In this document: one piece after another, positions 26,024 through 41,000 of the stretch
How positions within the stretch are numbered: position 1 is the first letter of the stretch
Layout of the letters: each line of letters begins with the position of its first letter
NCBI GenBank assembly: GCA_003640385.1
Contig: RCAB01000174.1
Location: 54,361 to 118,360, forward strand
Length of the DNA: 64,000 bases
Origin: Setaria digitata
Taxonomy: Eukaryota; Nematoda; Chromadorea; Rhabditida; Setariidae
Reading direction: 5' to 3'
Position numbers and translations under genes: made by a program
Notes under the pieces: model-generated
Told to the model about the DNA's origin: nothing
The model's database searches: none
The model's input: only the letters and a program-made list of their open reading frames with translations

Positions 26024-29000
26024 CTGCAATAAAGTAACTTACTGGGAAACTGTACCATCTATACTAATGTTTCAGAAGCTACTCCTTTCTTTGCCTGCCT
26101 TTTTTTACGCTTTACTTGTTTCACCAGGATACTTAATCAGTTTTAATTACAAGTAGATTTGAAGGAGCGGAGAATGTAAATGAATATTTGAGGTAATTAC
26201 ATGAACTGAACTAACTTTGGATCATATTGACGGCACAAAGCGATTAATGATGGCTCCTTGCGTTCTGCAATCAGCGCTGCTATGGTGTAATAGTGAAGTA
26301 ATTTACTGAGCTGGAAATTTGCCATTGTTGGCCAACCATCCGCAATATAACTCTGAGCGGTATGAGCTGAATTTATCCTCATATTTACAGAACCGCGACC
26401 AAGTGCTGAGTAACCATCACGTGCTATTTTTGACATGTAAAACTGAGCTTCTGGATCTTTGCGTACCTTGAAAAGATAACCGAGAATCTTCATGTATCTC
26501 AGTGCTCACCTTCTCCAACTACATGCAAAACTCAAGTGATACGATGATGATAAGCAGTAACTTTTACCTTCATGATGACTTCTTTGCACAAAGTGTTAAT
26601 CCTTGAAAATGAACACACTTCCCGATGTTTTGGCCAATCCTGTTCTCGACATTGACGACTACAATAATACGTGTAGCAGTGCTTGCAGGATATGTACTGC
26701 ATTCGAGCTTCTGCAAGTTCCCTCGTCTGATAGCATCGTGCACAGCGGACATATAATCGCTCGTTCTGTTTTTAGAAAAGTTGGAAAGGATGGCAATGTT
26801 AACTGATCAATGGCAGACTTCCCAGCACCTTTATATAGGTAAGTGTGGGTTATCTGGTGGAAATATAATGCTATATCAGTTGTGACCAGACTATTTTTTG
26901 TTTTATATTTCAATTTTAAATCCTTTTCTAATTAAAGACGAGAAAAGGACAGTCCTGCCAAAATAAACGAAGTGATCATGTTTCACAGTTTTTTTCAATT
27001 CCTAAACAGCTGTTTCCAAAAGTTGAAGATCTGATAAGACCTGCAGGAGAGTTTCAGCTTCGCGGGGATCTTTTACTAGCCTTTGCATCAATTCATTACT
27101 TCTGACATAGATTCCGGAGTTTTGTGTTTGTCCATCCTCAATAATCCCACATTCCGAAAAACTGAAATATGTTTTTTAGTTACATATTTAAAAATGCGAG
27201 AAAGAAGACCTGTCATGCATGTAAAAAGAAAACATGGATAAGTCGTATGTATTGTTTTTGGTTTATTTCTGACTTATAGTTTTAAAATGTTCAGCTTAAA
27301 CTGCGATTTTTAGTTTCATAACTTCAATGAAATTCTCTTAAAAATGGTGAAGTTGAGTAGTGTGGAATTAAGTGTAATCATCCAATAAAGTAGTAAAAGG
27401 TAAATGTCAAAAGAAGTGAGCGTAAGGGAAAACAAAAATTTTAGCAAAGTAGGCTCATCATAGTGATCTAAACAATCAGAAAGGAAATAAAAAGTCTCAT
27501 CAAGTCTTTATTCTATCAAGAATAGAGTTAATGCACCGTTAAAGATAGTAATATCAGTTCGTTTAAATCACAGTTTGTTTAAATCACTACCTTGTTTTAT
27601 GCGTAAATAACTCACAGTTTTAGTTTATGATTTTCCAACAGTAAGAAAAATTTCTTCATCCTTTCAAATAAATGAGAGAAATAATTTGCAACCTTGTTTC
27701 ACGAATTGATAGTGATGGTTTTGTACGTTGGAAAATGGAATCGAGCACTTCCTCGATTGTGATTCGTCCATAAAAGCGTTGTAAATATGTATCTAATATT
27801 TACAATTTAAATTCGAAAATTTCAAAAATCATAATTTCAACTTCATTTAGATTTAGGTTTAACTGATTTTTCAGTTGTTGGAATAAATCTTGAAATAATG
27901 GTTGATTTCTATAGACTGAAATAAGTTTTTCCTACAATCAGCGTTTAAGATTATATCAAAATTCTAACCGTTCTGCGAGGGAGATTCTCGATTTGAGCCA
28001 ATAAATGTGTCTGCTACTTCGACTACTCGGGAATGCCTGAAACCTTAATGCATGACATATCGATACATTTGCTTGCACATAGTTAGCTGAAACAAAGATC
28101 AAGGGACCTACCGATCACCTGGTATATTCCAACTGGAAGGTACTGTAGTTACTGTGTAACCAGGTAGCTGCTTAAAAGGAATTTGTCCTGTCGACCTTAT
28201 CCTTTCATCATTCATTGAAACCTATCACAATATAATTTTACTGAAGTATAAAAAAAAATGATCTACTGAATGCTTTAATGTATAGTAAAAAGAAGAGAGT
28301 TAAAGTGCAAAATAACATTTACTGAGTCGTTCGCTAAATCCTAACTACCGAATTCCTCATAGAATATAATTTCCGTCCATTTATTGGAATAAAATTACTT
28401 AGAAGGTACTGATAAGTCAAAACGAACCAGGTAGGCCGAAGTTCGGTTGACTGGGGAGGAATTGACTTCTTGCTCCTGAAGTTCGTAATAAATATTTACC
28501 TTTCCCGGTTAGTTCTTTTTGGTCCAAAAAGGTTTTAAATAAACAGTTCCTTTGGTTTAAGTGAGTTAAAATCTGATGAACTCATGGGAAAAATTTTTCA
28601 TAATGCGTAGAAATATTTTCTTTATCATACCAATTTCACTCCATTGATTTTATTAGAAATTCATATTGAGGAGTTTTAAAACTTTAAATACGCAATGGAT
28701 AAGCGGAATGGTAAATTCATTTCTATTGGACTAAATTCCGAGGCTACTTTATCTATCATTTTGTACGAGGACAATTCTATTATGCGATTGCTCCATACCG
28801 GAATTAATTTGATAGGTTTGATAGGTTTAACTTTTTTCATTGTTTAAGCTGTCTATGGCTTGGCTGATTCATCTCGTTTCAAGCAAATTACATTTTTTTT
28901 TTTTTTAATAGCACATTATTATCCTCCGGTTAATAAAGGAAATAGTAAATTGAAAGGTAATCAGCTCTCTAATGAGAAGACTAGTCCAAACAACACAACT

Positions 29001-32000
29001 GTAGTTTCTTCGGTTTCAGAACGTTCGCATAGAAACAAATATCCTTCACATTTACTTATTAACGTGCTCAGGGAGCCTCTCAGAAAGTGCCATATATTCC
29101 TTCTGGATCTCTCATTTCATTCTGAGATTCAGCAAGTCTCAAAGCTACTTCTTGCTAAGTTCAGGAAACATGTTCATGCGTTAAGCATGCAAGGAGGAAA
29201 TGTAGAAAGCGAAAGGTAAAGAGCATTGTGGCAAACAATAAATTTTATTCCAAACAGAAACCATTTCTTTTTATCAGCATAAAAAAATGCAGCCATGGAA
29301 GCGAAATTTATCAGTAGAAAAAGCTGAAAATTTGTCACTAAATATTCAATTCAATGTAATATGTTAGCATATTTTCTACTCCACCGTACGATCGGAAAAG
29401 ATGAAACATTAGTGAGAAGTTACATTAATAACTGTAAAACCAATGAACAACAACGTACAGAACAAAGCTGTATTATAAAAATTTGATGTACAGTATAACA
29501 TAACCACTGAGAATTAGTATAAAATAAAGCTAAAATGGGAGGGTAGCGATTTCCTTGTCCTTTTCTCGTATCTAATTTTTTTCTCTTCTCTCTTCCTTGC
29601 GCTTTATCAAGTTATAAACTCTTTCCAAAAGTTAGCTAACGGCTATTCCATGTTAAACATGTGTTAAACAAAAACGTCGGCAACGATGGAGCAGCATTGT
29701 ATGGCTTCATTCATCACTGCATGAATTTATCATTGGTAAGCAAAGGAAAACTAAGGTGCATATTAGAATGAAAATTTTTGAGGGAACAGTTTACAAAACA
29801 TGAAAACGGGAGCAACATAATGGAGAAGCGCAAATGAATTGCAGGAAAATGAATTTAAAAAAATTGAAAAAAAATTCTGCGATAGGAAGAATTTTTTGGT
29901 GAAAGAGCGGTGATGCAAATATGAAATTTGCTTAATTTAATACATATAATACAGGGAGCACAATTAGACAGAAATATGCTCCTTCTTGCATTCTTCCATG
30001 AAAAAAAACCTGTTAGATAAAAAAGTGACAGTATATACGGCGCTGTATTTCAACTAACAGGAATAGGCCCTTCATACCAACTATCATAAATACAGAAAAC
30101 TAACGGAAGTTATTAATGTTTATCAGTGAACCACATAAACAAAAGAATTTTATATCCTCAAACTTTAAGCAAATTTATTCAGCGGTAGCTGAGGGATGCA
30201 AAACCAATGGGGAAGAAAATAATAAAAAAGAGACTGAAACTGAAATTGTGAGCAGGCGCAATTCAAATGCTGAAGAAGCAAAGTTTGGTAAAAATTTTTA
30301 TTACAGTGATAGATTAATAAAAGCTGTGAACTATGTTTAATAGTGAGAAAAATTCTAAGCAGATATAGTTCAACTCTAATCGTACACTGCAAAGTTCATC
30401 AAAACTGTGAAACTACGGTTCCATAAGTGGTCATGAGTACTTAGTGAGGGGATTTCTGCTTTCTTCAAGGCTTTCTTTCTAGGCTTAGTTTCAAAGAGAA
30501 GTTGAAATAATTGTTAGGCGAGTCACAGTACACCTCTTAGTTCTTACTACACAATGCAAACCTTGCGTTTATCTCCATTTGTACCAATTTGCTGGAGAGA
30601 GGTCCGACTTCTGCGCATCTCTTCAATTTCATCCTTATATTTGTCGAACATGCCATATGGTATTACAAGAGCAGCGCCGATTGTTGATGATGATGGTACT
30701 GAGATGGGAACTACCTGAGGCTGAGTACTGTACCGATTTTGCTCATAAGAGAGGGGAGCAGTACATCGGGTCTCAGATATTTCGTATTGAGTTGAAGTGT
30801 GGCTATTACTGTAAGATATCTGTGATGAAGGACCGAAGGAGGCAACATCTGGCATCGTCCTTTTATTTAGACCAAGAGCACGTCCTACCTGTCGTTCACG
30901 ATACCAATCAGGTACATGTAATTTTTCTGTAGATTTTCGGAACCGCAACTCGTGTTCCGAAACATCTGGAGTTTTTTCGCCAAACTTCTGAAGTTCATTT
31001 TCCGGTGGCGCCGACTCTTTGCGCGTCCTAAAAGTCAGTCATAAATAAGCAAAAATAGTTATGAAAATTCCTATAATGAATCTTTTAGTTTACCTATCAC
31101 TGTTTATTCATTCGCATATCTACTTCGAATTTCTTTTAATACATATTTCTTTTTCATTTTTCATCATCCAAATTACCGCTGCCCACAACAATTTAAGCAT
31201 TCACAAATCACTTTTACATCTTCCACCTATGTTTTAAATACCAAAAAATGTAGAATTCTGACCAACAAAACAAAAGGTTTCTTGATCAAGCATTTAAAAA
31301 TTTTTTTGTAAAAACATGTACTTTCGATCCATCAAATAATCGGCACTTTTGGAGCGCACATGCGTAACGCTGTTTTCTGGAGCATCACGTCGACTATATC
31401 GGTTATAATCTATTATTGAACCAGAACGATGTACATCATCCAAATTAGTTTCCTCAACCTAAAATATTTAGAAAGAATAAAGAAGGGTAAATAGATCATA
31501 TATTCCATTAAAAATATTCCAGTTAATAATAAAAATGCATTTCAGAATCCTACTCTCTAAAAGGAGTCAGTTTCAAAACTGATTATTGTATTGGGAATCT
31601 GACTTAATGCTTCTATTTGTACAAGAAGCACATTCTTTTACTCATTATTTTTATTTACATTTACTTAATAATGTCTAGTCGGATATAAAAATGCTTCAAA
31701 TGTCACATGTAAACTCTTATGAGACATAAGTTTTATCAAAATGTTAATTAATGAATAATTTTACTGCTGAAGTTACAAAGATTTTAGACATTCCGTTACA
31801 GAATGCTTTTCGTTACAATTGTTCGCCTTACCTATTCAATGATGGAAAGGAGCAGTAAGTTTGAAATGTGTGGGAGAAGTTTTATGTTCCTTAAAACGAA
31901 AGGAAATTCTACATGCAGATAGGAGCATTCCATTTAAAAACAGTTGGATCAGTCACAAACGATTGTTTTTCCTAGAGTTCTGCTTGCCTACTTGTTCACA

Positions 32001-35000
32001 CGGCCCGAAGCTTAGTTGAAATTATGCATAAGATTCCAGAGTTATGATATCGCATATCAGAAATAATGGTTAAAAAATTAATTAGCGAAATAGAGACAGA
32101 AATTACTGAAGACAATGTACTGCATAGAACACTGGCAATATTAAAAAATCTTTAGTCCATTAGTAGCAAAAGCCTAGGCAGAATCTATTCAGGTTAAGTT
32201 TTTGAAATAGCCAGATGGTACAGTGCAGAGATCAGCTCGTATCTTCTAGACAGTTATACAAAAATGGGTTAGAATAGTTTGAAGCTAGAGATCTGTGTTA
32301 CATTTTCACTAATTAAAAAATGTCTAGGAGAAGAAAAGTCTGTCCGACTAATTAGAAGCATCCAATTCTTTTTATGATTTTCCTTTTCTTGAATGCTACT
32401 TTATACAGTTTTCCAGACTGATCTCACTGCAAAAGCTCGTTTATATCTGTTCAAGAGAACACAAAATGCAGAAAGCATGAAACAAAGAATCAGAAATTGG
32501 GTTATATTTAGAACCTGTCGCTGAGCAGAAACAATATCACCAATTCCTGTATCAAGGTTTGTCTCCAGATACGACGTCGAGTAACCGCGGCTTCGGCTAT
32601 ATAAATTCGGTTGAGATAAACGTTGTTTGTACGGCATCCAATAACGTTCTGCTCGTTCAAATAAACGATTGTATTCCTGCTATGGTTTGTTTCTTCATTA
32701 ACTTTGCAGTTTTAAAATTAATAAGCACGAATGGTTAGATTTCGTCTTGAAAATCAAGTTAAAAAGAGGTAAAAGTGAACAGCCATTTGGAAATCAGATT
32801 TTTTTTTTTTTTTGCTTCTTGAAAGTTTTAGTAAATTTTACAACGAATTTTTGAGAATCTCTTTCCTTCAGCTGAACAGATGGCTGTTACATTTAGAAAG
32901 CAGGAGAAGACATCCGAAGCAGGCTGAACTAAGAAAGAGCGGATGCAAAGCAAAAAACATTCAAGCAATACCATGGAATTTATTATTTCTTCAAAAAATA
33001 GACGGCTTTACTGCAGTCTTTTTTTTTTTGTCATTCTCAAAAGCTCATTTTTATAGTATATTATCGTTCTAGATTTCTAAGTCCCTTCAAATATTCTGTG
33101 AAATCCTCAATTCGTATTTTAAAAAATTACTTTTTGATTCGAAGACGATCCAGGTTTTAAAAACGAGATTTTGATAGTAATAAAAAAAAATCAACAAAAA
33201 TACCTGATCATACGGACTTGGACCCATCCTACTGTATGGCAACTGATTGAGTTCAGGCTTCGAACTAAATTCACATTTTTGGGATTTTTGAAAAAACGGT
33301 CCGCGATATTCCGGACGTGATCGTGAAATATCATCTGATGTTTGACGAAAACGTTCGCTCACTGTATCTTGAAAACAGTTTGGATTCATCTTCTAACTTA
33401 TATTATCAAGCGTCACAAGATACATTCCTAGTAAAAGCATGAAATTTCTGCTTTTTCGACAGATTTTCAATAGCAAAATTTAAAGTGTTACGGAAATATC
33501 TTGAGATACTGCAAACCGGAACTAATAATTGGAGATCAGCATTTCCAGTTATTTAGAAAACTGTAGCTTACCGGGTGCATTGCTAACATCACTTGAGAGG
33601 AATTCTTTTCTCGCCTTCTCAAGTTTCGAACGATATCGACTTGTCCGACGACTTGATGATCGACTGAAGTCATCATCATCGGTGGGGCGTCGATTATACA
33701 AACGTTCACGTGCTAATATACTTGAATCGGAACCAATTGAAATACTGTTCTGCCTGTACCTAGAAAATTCCAGGAATTAATAACTGAAATTTGGAAAATT
33801 GAATTGGATTAGTAATAGGATATCATGTACATTTTAAAATTTAATCAAGGTAAGTAGTTTCTACGAACGCTTTAACATATCGAGCAGCAGAAAGGGAAAA
33901 CATTTGGAGCATTTTTTTCTTTTTAATAAAACGAATTAATAAGTCATTACCATCATCAGTCAATTAACTCAATTTACTCTCAGTTCATTCTATGTTTTGC
34001 ATCCATCTCCACCCCTGGCATCGTTTTAGCTTACTAATATTTATGTAAGTAGAAGGGAAATATTCTACAGAAAAGTATGAACCAAATGAACACTAATTGA
34101 TATTTGCACAAATTATAGTAATGTTTTTGGAAGTCATTTGTGGATACCATTCACTCCAACTCCTTAGTTCTTCCAAAAGACAAAAATGTTTAGATATGTG
34201 ATCTTTCCTTACAAAGTCTATTGAATGTTAAGAGGTGTAAATCAGAGAGCATGATATAGTGTCTCGAAATTAGGTAAAAAGAGAATTCAATTTCAACTCC
34301 TTCTTTTAAACAGTACCAGAATTCCCAAACCCCTAAGATATCCTTTGATTTATATTTCTGTATCACATTAATTTCGAAGACTTAAGTTTGCAAGTGATTT
34401 ATTGTATAACTGCAACATAGTTAGAAGTTATATTTTCACATGCTTTTCCTGACTTTCAAAATTGATATCGTGATGGTGTTTTTTAGTACTGCGCACTATT
34501 TATAGAGAACAAAGATTTTATTTCACAACTTGGATTTTAAGGCCAAAAAATTGGAGATTAAAAAGGTAAGGTAAGTGAAATTATATTCTCCTACTGCTAA
34601 AATTCGGCTGCTTCTTGCATGCGGCTTAATATATTATCCCATCACGGTGTGAGTATTATTAACGAGACCAGAAAAGCGCACAATTCAGTATAAAGGTCTT
34701 TGTAAAATATTATACCATGTTAGTATGAAAGATGATGAAAAAAAAGCGAAAAAAATTGCTCAACTAATTTTTGGACTTCTCAAGCCCTTTAATCTAATAC
34801 GGATATTTCATCCATTTAATCTAGTAATTAGTAGCGAAGTACTAAACTTCAAAACAGTCCGTTTTCTTGGAAACAAAATCGAAAGATTTCAAAAAGAAAA
34901 AAAAAGAAGTTCAAAAAGGAAAATTCACTAGAGTAATTTTAAAAAACTGCCATGGGTATGGTGATAATGGAAAAAAACAAAGACAAAAGAATAAAAAGGT

Positions 35001-38000
35001 GGAGAACTGAGCGAATGTGTTACCTGCCAATATGTAATTGTAGGCAATAATTATGGAAAGTAAAAATAATTTAAAAAATAAAAAAAAAATGTTCCAAATG
35101 GGCACAAATAATTAAGTAGTGGATTTTCATTCGACAAATTGCATTTATGCTTCGAACTGATTAGAGCAGCTTAGATGATTTCGATTGATTTCAGACTAAT
35201 ACTGGTTTAAAAGATCCTTCTCCCTCTGTTCCATATTCATTCGCTGAGATAAAAAAAAGAAAACAAATCTGACCTCGATCAGCCAGAAAAAGCTTGTTTT
35301 ATATCGAAATCTGACCAACAGATGTGAATTAAATATTCATGTAATCCAAATATCTTGCAGTTTTTCTATTTTAAACACAAAAGCTATATAAAAGCATATA
35401 TCTTGGGAAGGAAGGACTAGAAAATTTTTTAGGAAAGTTCCTTTTGAAATGACCAAAAAAGAAAAACTCAACAAGACTGAGAGAATAATGCGACAAAATC
35501 TTGATTGGTTCAGCGTAACTGAAACTTCACTTAGTAACGCTACGAAATTTTTAAGTCGCATTATTCTTATAAAAAATGAGTATACTAATTCGTAAAAAGT
35601 CAATGACAAAACTCATACAGCAGTCCGTTTACAAAATATACCTAGGATCGTCGGACCAGATGGTGCGGTCAATACGTTCGATTACCTGTCGCTCCACCTT
35701 TGTCATAACTTCGCTTCCATCCCCTGCACTCAAGTTCTCTCGAGAACCATACGGAATCGTCGCCAAATTTTCTCTTGAATAATAAGGGGGCTTTGTTAAT
35801 TTTTCCAAAGTTTCCCGTGATGTCAAAATCTCTTTGCGACGGTCTCTATTTGTCATTTGCGCTAACAAACGCTGCTTTTCCACTTCCATCTTCTCTTTTT
35901 CTTCTATTTCACGAGCTATCTGATCTAGCTTATCACGACTGCGACGGTCCTCAAGACGACGCTGCGCTTCACGTTCCAGTGCTTCTTGACGCTCTTGTTC
36001 ACGCAATTCTGCATTACGTTTTTCCTGCTCAAGCAGTTCTTTTAAACGGCGATCCTCTTCGAGTCTAAAAACTAAACAATAAAGTTTTTATATAAATTGA
36101 ACGAGCAAAATATTTTTACAGATATTTTATTGAACATCGAATTCAGTTGTTCACTTTAATCTGAAGGCTCTCAGAGAGTGTGAATCAGAACCGTTCATGC
36201 TCCCTTCTTTCTGCCTCCTGACGTTCACGTTCCCTTAATTTATTAGCCTCACGTTCTAGTGCTTGCCTTTGTTCATCTCGTTGCATGTCAGCCAGTCGCG
36301 CTGCCTGTCTGGAAAAATCCCTTTTTGCTTAAAATTATAATTTCTAAACATCATTAACGATTGCATTATGGTATCAACTTTCAGAGAGACTTCTACACTC
36401 ACTAATTAACCGCTAATTAACGATGTTCAAGTATCAAACGATGATTCATTTTTAAATTTACTGAAAAGCTGCAGTAAGTCACAACTGCAACTTTTTCTAT
36501 AACAACTTTTCCACTCAATCACAATATGAAAATATGTTTCATTTCACCAGTTACGAACTGACGTACCTTTCCTGAGCAGCACTTCTGATCGCAGCCAATT
36601 TTTCTCGCTCCATTTTTTCTTCTAATTGACGCCCATGTTCTCGATACATAGCTTCACGCCTTTCACGCTCACGTTTTTCAGCTTCAAACCGTTCTTCATC
36701 TTGTCTTTGACGCTCCCTTTCCTCATCTTCCCGTCTTTCTCGTTCACGTTTTTCCGCTGCACGCTTTTGTGCTTCAAGCATTTCCTTCTCATGGCGTTCC
36801 TCTTCCTGAAATTAACATAATTTCTGGCCGGCACTGGAAACGAATGGAAATGAATGCATTGTGTTTCCTTTTCCCTTTCGAAATTTATACTTCCTGAAAC
36901 CTGAACACTTTTGGCTTGATCAATAAGCTAACTTCTTAAAATTTCTAGAAATGAAGTCTGCAGTTTTCTTAAAAAAAAATGTAAATTCGCAATTCTTAGC
37001 TTTTAAGGTTCAATTTTCTCAAATATAATCCTAAATTATGCAAATTTAAAAAGTTTTGCTACCTGCCGCTGAAGTTCTTTCATTTCTGCTTCTTGCTTCT
37101 CTATAGCAAGACGCTCCTGTTCACGAAACAGTCTTTCTAAGCGTTCTTTTTCTAGACGTTCACTAAGCCGTCGCTGCACTTCTCGTTCTTCCGCTTTTCG
37201 CTGCAGCTCAGCTATGATTTCGGCTTCCCTATAAAATTTGTCTAGACACTGAAAACATGGATTGAAAAGGATTAAATTTTCCTCCTTAATGTTAAAAAAA
37301 CAGTGAAAGTTGGAACTGAAGGGTCTTGTTGTTCTTCCAAGAAATAATTATTAATTAATTTTTTTTTAGAAACTTGCACAGAAAAAGGAAAGATTTTAAT
37401 CAGAAAAATCACGAGTTCAAGCAAAAACCTTCTTTCTTGCTCCCTCCGACGAGCTTCTCGATTTTCTTCTTCGACTCGTTCTGCTTCACGCATTTGAGCT
37501 TCTCGTCTTTGCATCTCTAATAATTCTTCTTCTATTCTAAAAAACAGATTTGAAAAGGAGCTGGTAAATCAAAATTCCTAAATATTTCTGCAGAAGACTT
37601 CTAAAAGTAGCCTTATAGTATTTTTAAATTGCATGAAGAGGTCGAGTACCTCAAGAGCTCCTGCTTTTCACGTGTAATACGTTCTTGTTCCCGCCGTTCC
37701 TTCTCAAGCTGCTCCTGTTCCTCTTTTTCTTTTTCCCGTTCTTGTCGTTCCCGTTCCTGACGTTCACGTTTAATCCGTTCAATCCGTTCAATTTCCAGCC
37801 GCTCGGTTTCAATCCTCTCACGTTCCAAACGTTCACGTTCCAGACGCTCTCTCTCAGCTTGATCACGTGCGAGTCGCTCACGTTCACGCTCTGCACGCTC
37901 AAGATCCAAACGTTCGCGTTCACGTTGCTCCTCTTCGAGTCTGAAACTTAATTTGCCTCAAAAAATGCAAAAATTTTAAACAGTTCTTTATAAAGGTTCT

Positions 38001-41000
38001 TTGAGAATTGAATTGACCTGCGAAAATTCCAGCTGCATATTTTGGGCAATGTTTTCTGTCCAGAAAAAATTTGATCAAATTTGAGTAAGTAGCCCAACCT
38101 TTCCTGCTCCAGACGACTTCTTTCTAACTTTCGCCACCTTTCTAGTTCACGTTCTTCATGTTCCCTTCGAGCTCTTTCTGTCCGTTCCCACTCGGCTCTA
38201 CGTTGTATTTCAATATTTTCTCGTGCTGCTCTTTCTTTGTCCAGTCTTTGCTTTTCCATTCGTTCACGTTCTAGACGTTCACTTTCCAATTCTCGATGCT
38301 TCAATTAGTACATCGTTTTAGAAAGCAGGAAATGAAAGCTAAATTCACATTTCATGACTAGGATTTAATAAGATCATTCTGATTTCGAATATTTATTAAA
38401 ATAAATGATATTATGCTTATCATAGTAGTCTAAAAGTAGCTTTATAGAGAAAGCTGAAAGTTGAAGGAATTGAAAATGCCTTTTATATGCTACTATTTGA
38501 CATTGTTTTCTTCTTTATTTACTTTGAAAAAATTGAAGTTTTAAAAAATTTCATGGACATACAGGATGGATAATTTAGCTACAAGGCATTTGTTAATGAT
38601 TTCCTTATTTCTTATTCCTATCTTTTCAGATGAAGAATTGTCTGTCGTTTAACTGCTTAATTTCTTTTTGCGTATCAGAAAAAATAACGGATAATCGACT
38701 CGATAAACAAATTTTATAATTGACTCATTCTATCTCCAGGTGTTGTCAAATGTAAATAACAGAAGTACTTTTATCTCTCGTTCACGTCGTTTCCTTTCCA
38801 AATATTCGTGCTCCTTTATTTCCCATAAGCGCCGTTCCTCTTCAGCTCGTCTTCTCCGATCCTCCTCTTCACGTTCTCGTTCCTCTTGGTCCTTCTTGAT
38901 ACGTCGTTCTTCTTCTTCCAAAGTTCTGTGAAAAATGAGAAACTTACAAGGAACTTATAAAAAACTTATAAAATGAGAAATTTATAAGAAACTTAACAAC
39001 CCACTCTGCATTATGGCTTGCCAAAAGAAATGCAAAAATATCCATTTCTTTTGGCTCTACTTTTGATTTATTCCATCTTTCGTCTTTCCAAAAAAAAAAA
39101 TCCCGAAATTCCAATATTTCCATTTTCAAACGGGAAATGAAAAGCATTCGCTTACTTCAAATATTTGTAATTATAGTCAACAGTTCGCTCTTCCCTTGGG
39201 TAGTACTTGTAATCGTTAGATGGAAATCGCTCTTGTTCCAACACGATTGGTGATGAACGTGATAGAGGTGGTGCGGAAAGAGCCTCGGAAGAACGTGTTA
39301 CGAAAGTTCTGGTCCTTATTTCTTTTCGATAATACTCTTCTTGATGATAATCACTATAGGGTGTTGTTGATGAACGGTAATCGACAGCTGTCGCAGCTGA
39401 AGAAGGGATCGATGACGTGGTACGCTGTACCGGTATTTCGCGAACTGCCCGTGATCGAAGCTCTCAAATCAGCGATGGATCAATTAAAACAAATGAATAA
39501 TAGCTAGTAGAACAAACGAAAGAAGTTAAATCAATTCCACAAACAACAAAGTATTGAACTACTGGTCAACAGTAAATCATCTGTTCTGCTGATAACCGAG
39601 TCATAGTTGTCTTTCAAGTAACAGCTGAGGTTCGATAACAAACATAATCAGTGAACAAGTAATTAATGAAATGAAGAGGATTGAATAGAGATAAGTAGCA
39701 TATAAAGAGTGAAACTAAAAAGTAATTTATTGAAAAACAACTTAGAGAGACTAACCAGATCGCTGTCCAGAAATATCATCATCACGCGACATATCAGAAT
39801 CACGCTGCTCCGTCGTAAAACTTCGGAGGAACTGCAAGAGTTTTGAAGAAATGTTCAAATTCACTTCAAGTGCAAAGCCTTTATAAACAAAAGAAAATTT
39901 GAGCATTTGATAAACATGCAGTAGTCATAAATTTCAACGGAAATACAATAAAAAGTATTTTTTTCATTTTTATTCGAAAGGAATAAATAAATATTTAATT
40001 GCATAAAAGTAGAATTTTGATTTGAAAGAGTTGTTCACAAATTGCAGCACATCAATTGATTAATTATGACCAAAGATTTTGTAAAGAGGATTAAAGAATA
40101 AATGAATGCTTCATTTTAATAAAGCTATTCCTAACATTCCTGTTATTATAACTATTAAAATTTTAGAATTTCTCATCAAACATCGAATATAATTTATTTA
40201 AAATGATTGATATAAATGTAAATTGATATAAATGGCTTGTGAGATTTGAGTTGACAACAAGCACAACAAAATCGGCTCGGCTGAAGTGCGGCAAGTTCAA
40301 TACCCCTTCAATTCATGGACTCTAAATGAGAGACATGCAGGAAAATGATATTATTATAGACAGAAAAGGGATATATTATCACAGCAATATCGAAGATAAT
40401 TTCTAAAAATCAAAAAAATACGTCAATCATGGGTTAATAGGCCAATTTTCGAACTTCTATCTGCACAAGTCTGAACAATTCTCAAATAAAAAAAAAAAAA
40501 ATGAAGGAATGCATTTGTGAAGACGACTAAAATGGATAATTTTGCTTCAGAAAGGGAAATTAGGAAGAGTTTAGCAACCTTGATCACTTCCAAATGCTCT
40601 CATATATACCAAGTTACTATTAAACATTTTATACTCAAAGTTTCATCATTTCTTACGAAAATGTCGAAAGTACATATCTAGCATTTGAGATTACATCACT
40701 TTTTATAATTTAGTATACCAAATTACTATTAAACTCTTATATATATAACAGCCTTTAAGGAGGATATGTGATTTCTCGTCTAGGCGTCAGGTGAGTTTTT
40801 TCGAGACGAAAATAATGGAAGAGTGGAAGAAAGCGCAAAGAAGCCGAATAATGAAAGGAACTGAACATTGCGCGGATGCAGAATGTTTTCACTGTTGTAA
40901 ATCAATACAAATTTAAAAGAACTACAGAATGATATAATTAGTGGAAGAAATATATGTCGAACAATTTTTTTTCCCCTGAAAAGATTCTTTTTCTCTGGAA

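Noticed and set aside
26467..26493. Extension of exon 30 upstream to an ATG (MKILGYLF)
   Set aside because: No acceptor before it keeps phase with the MYND exon. The acceptor TCTTTTCAAG at 26467 joins VIMK to VRKDPEAQ cleanly.
26570..26913. Two minus-strand frames over the MYND exon
   Set aside because: They overlap the true frame, which gives all eight zinc ligands in exact spacing and matches splice phases on both sides.
36622..36834. Second minus-strand frame over the coiled coil (Arg/Lys/Val-rich)
   Set aside because: This is an alternate frame of the same repetitive exon. It lacks splice-phase continuity, which the accepted frame has.
37685..37951. Plus-strand open frame rich in Phe, Leu and Pro
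   Set aside because: It is the antisense shadow of the Glu/Arg-rich coiled-coil exons on the minus strand. Low-complexity GAA/CGT codons read backwards as TTC/ACG.
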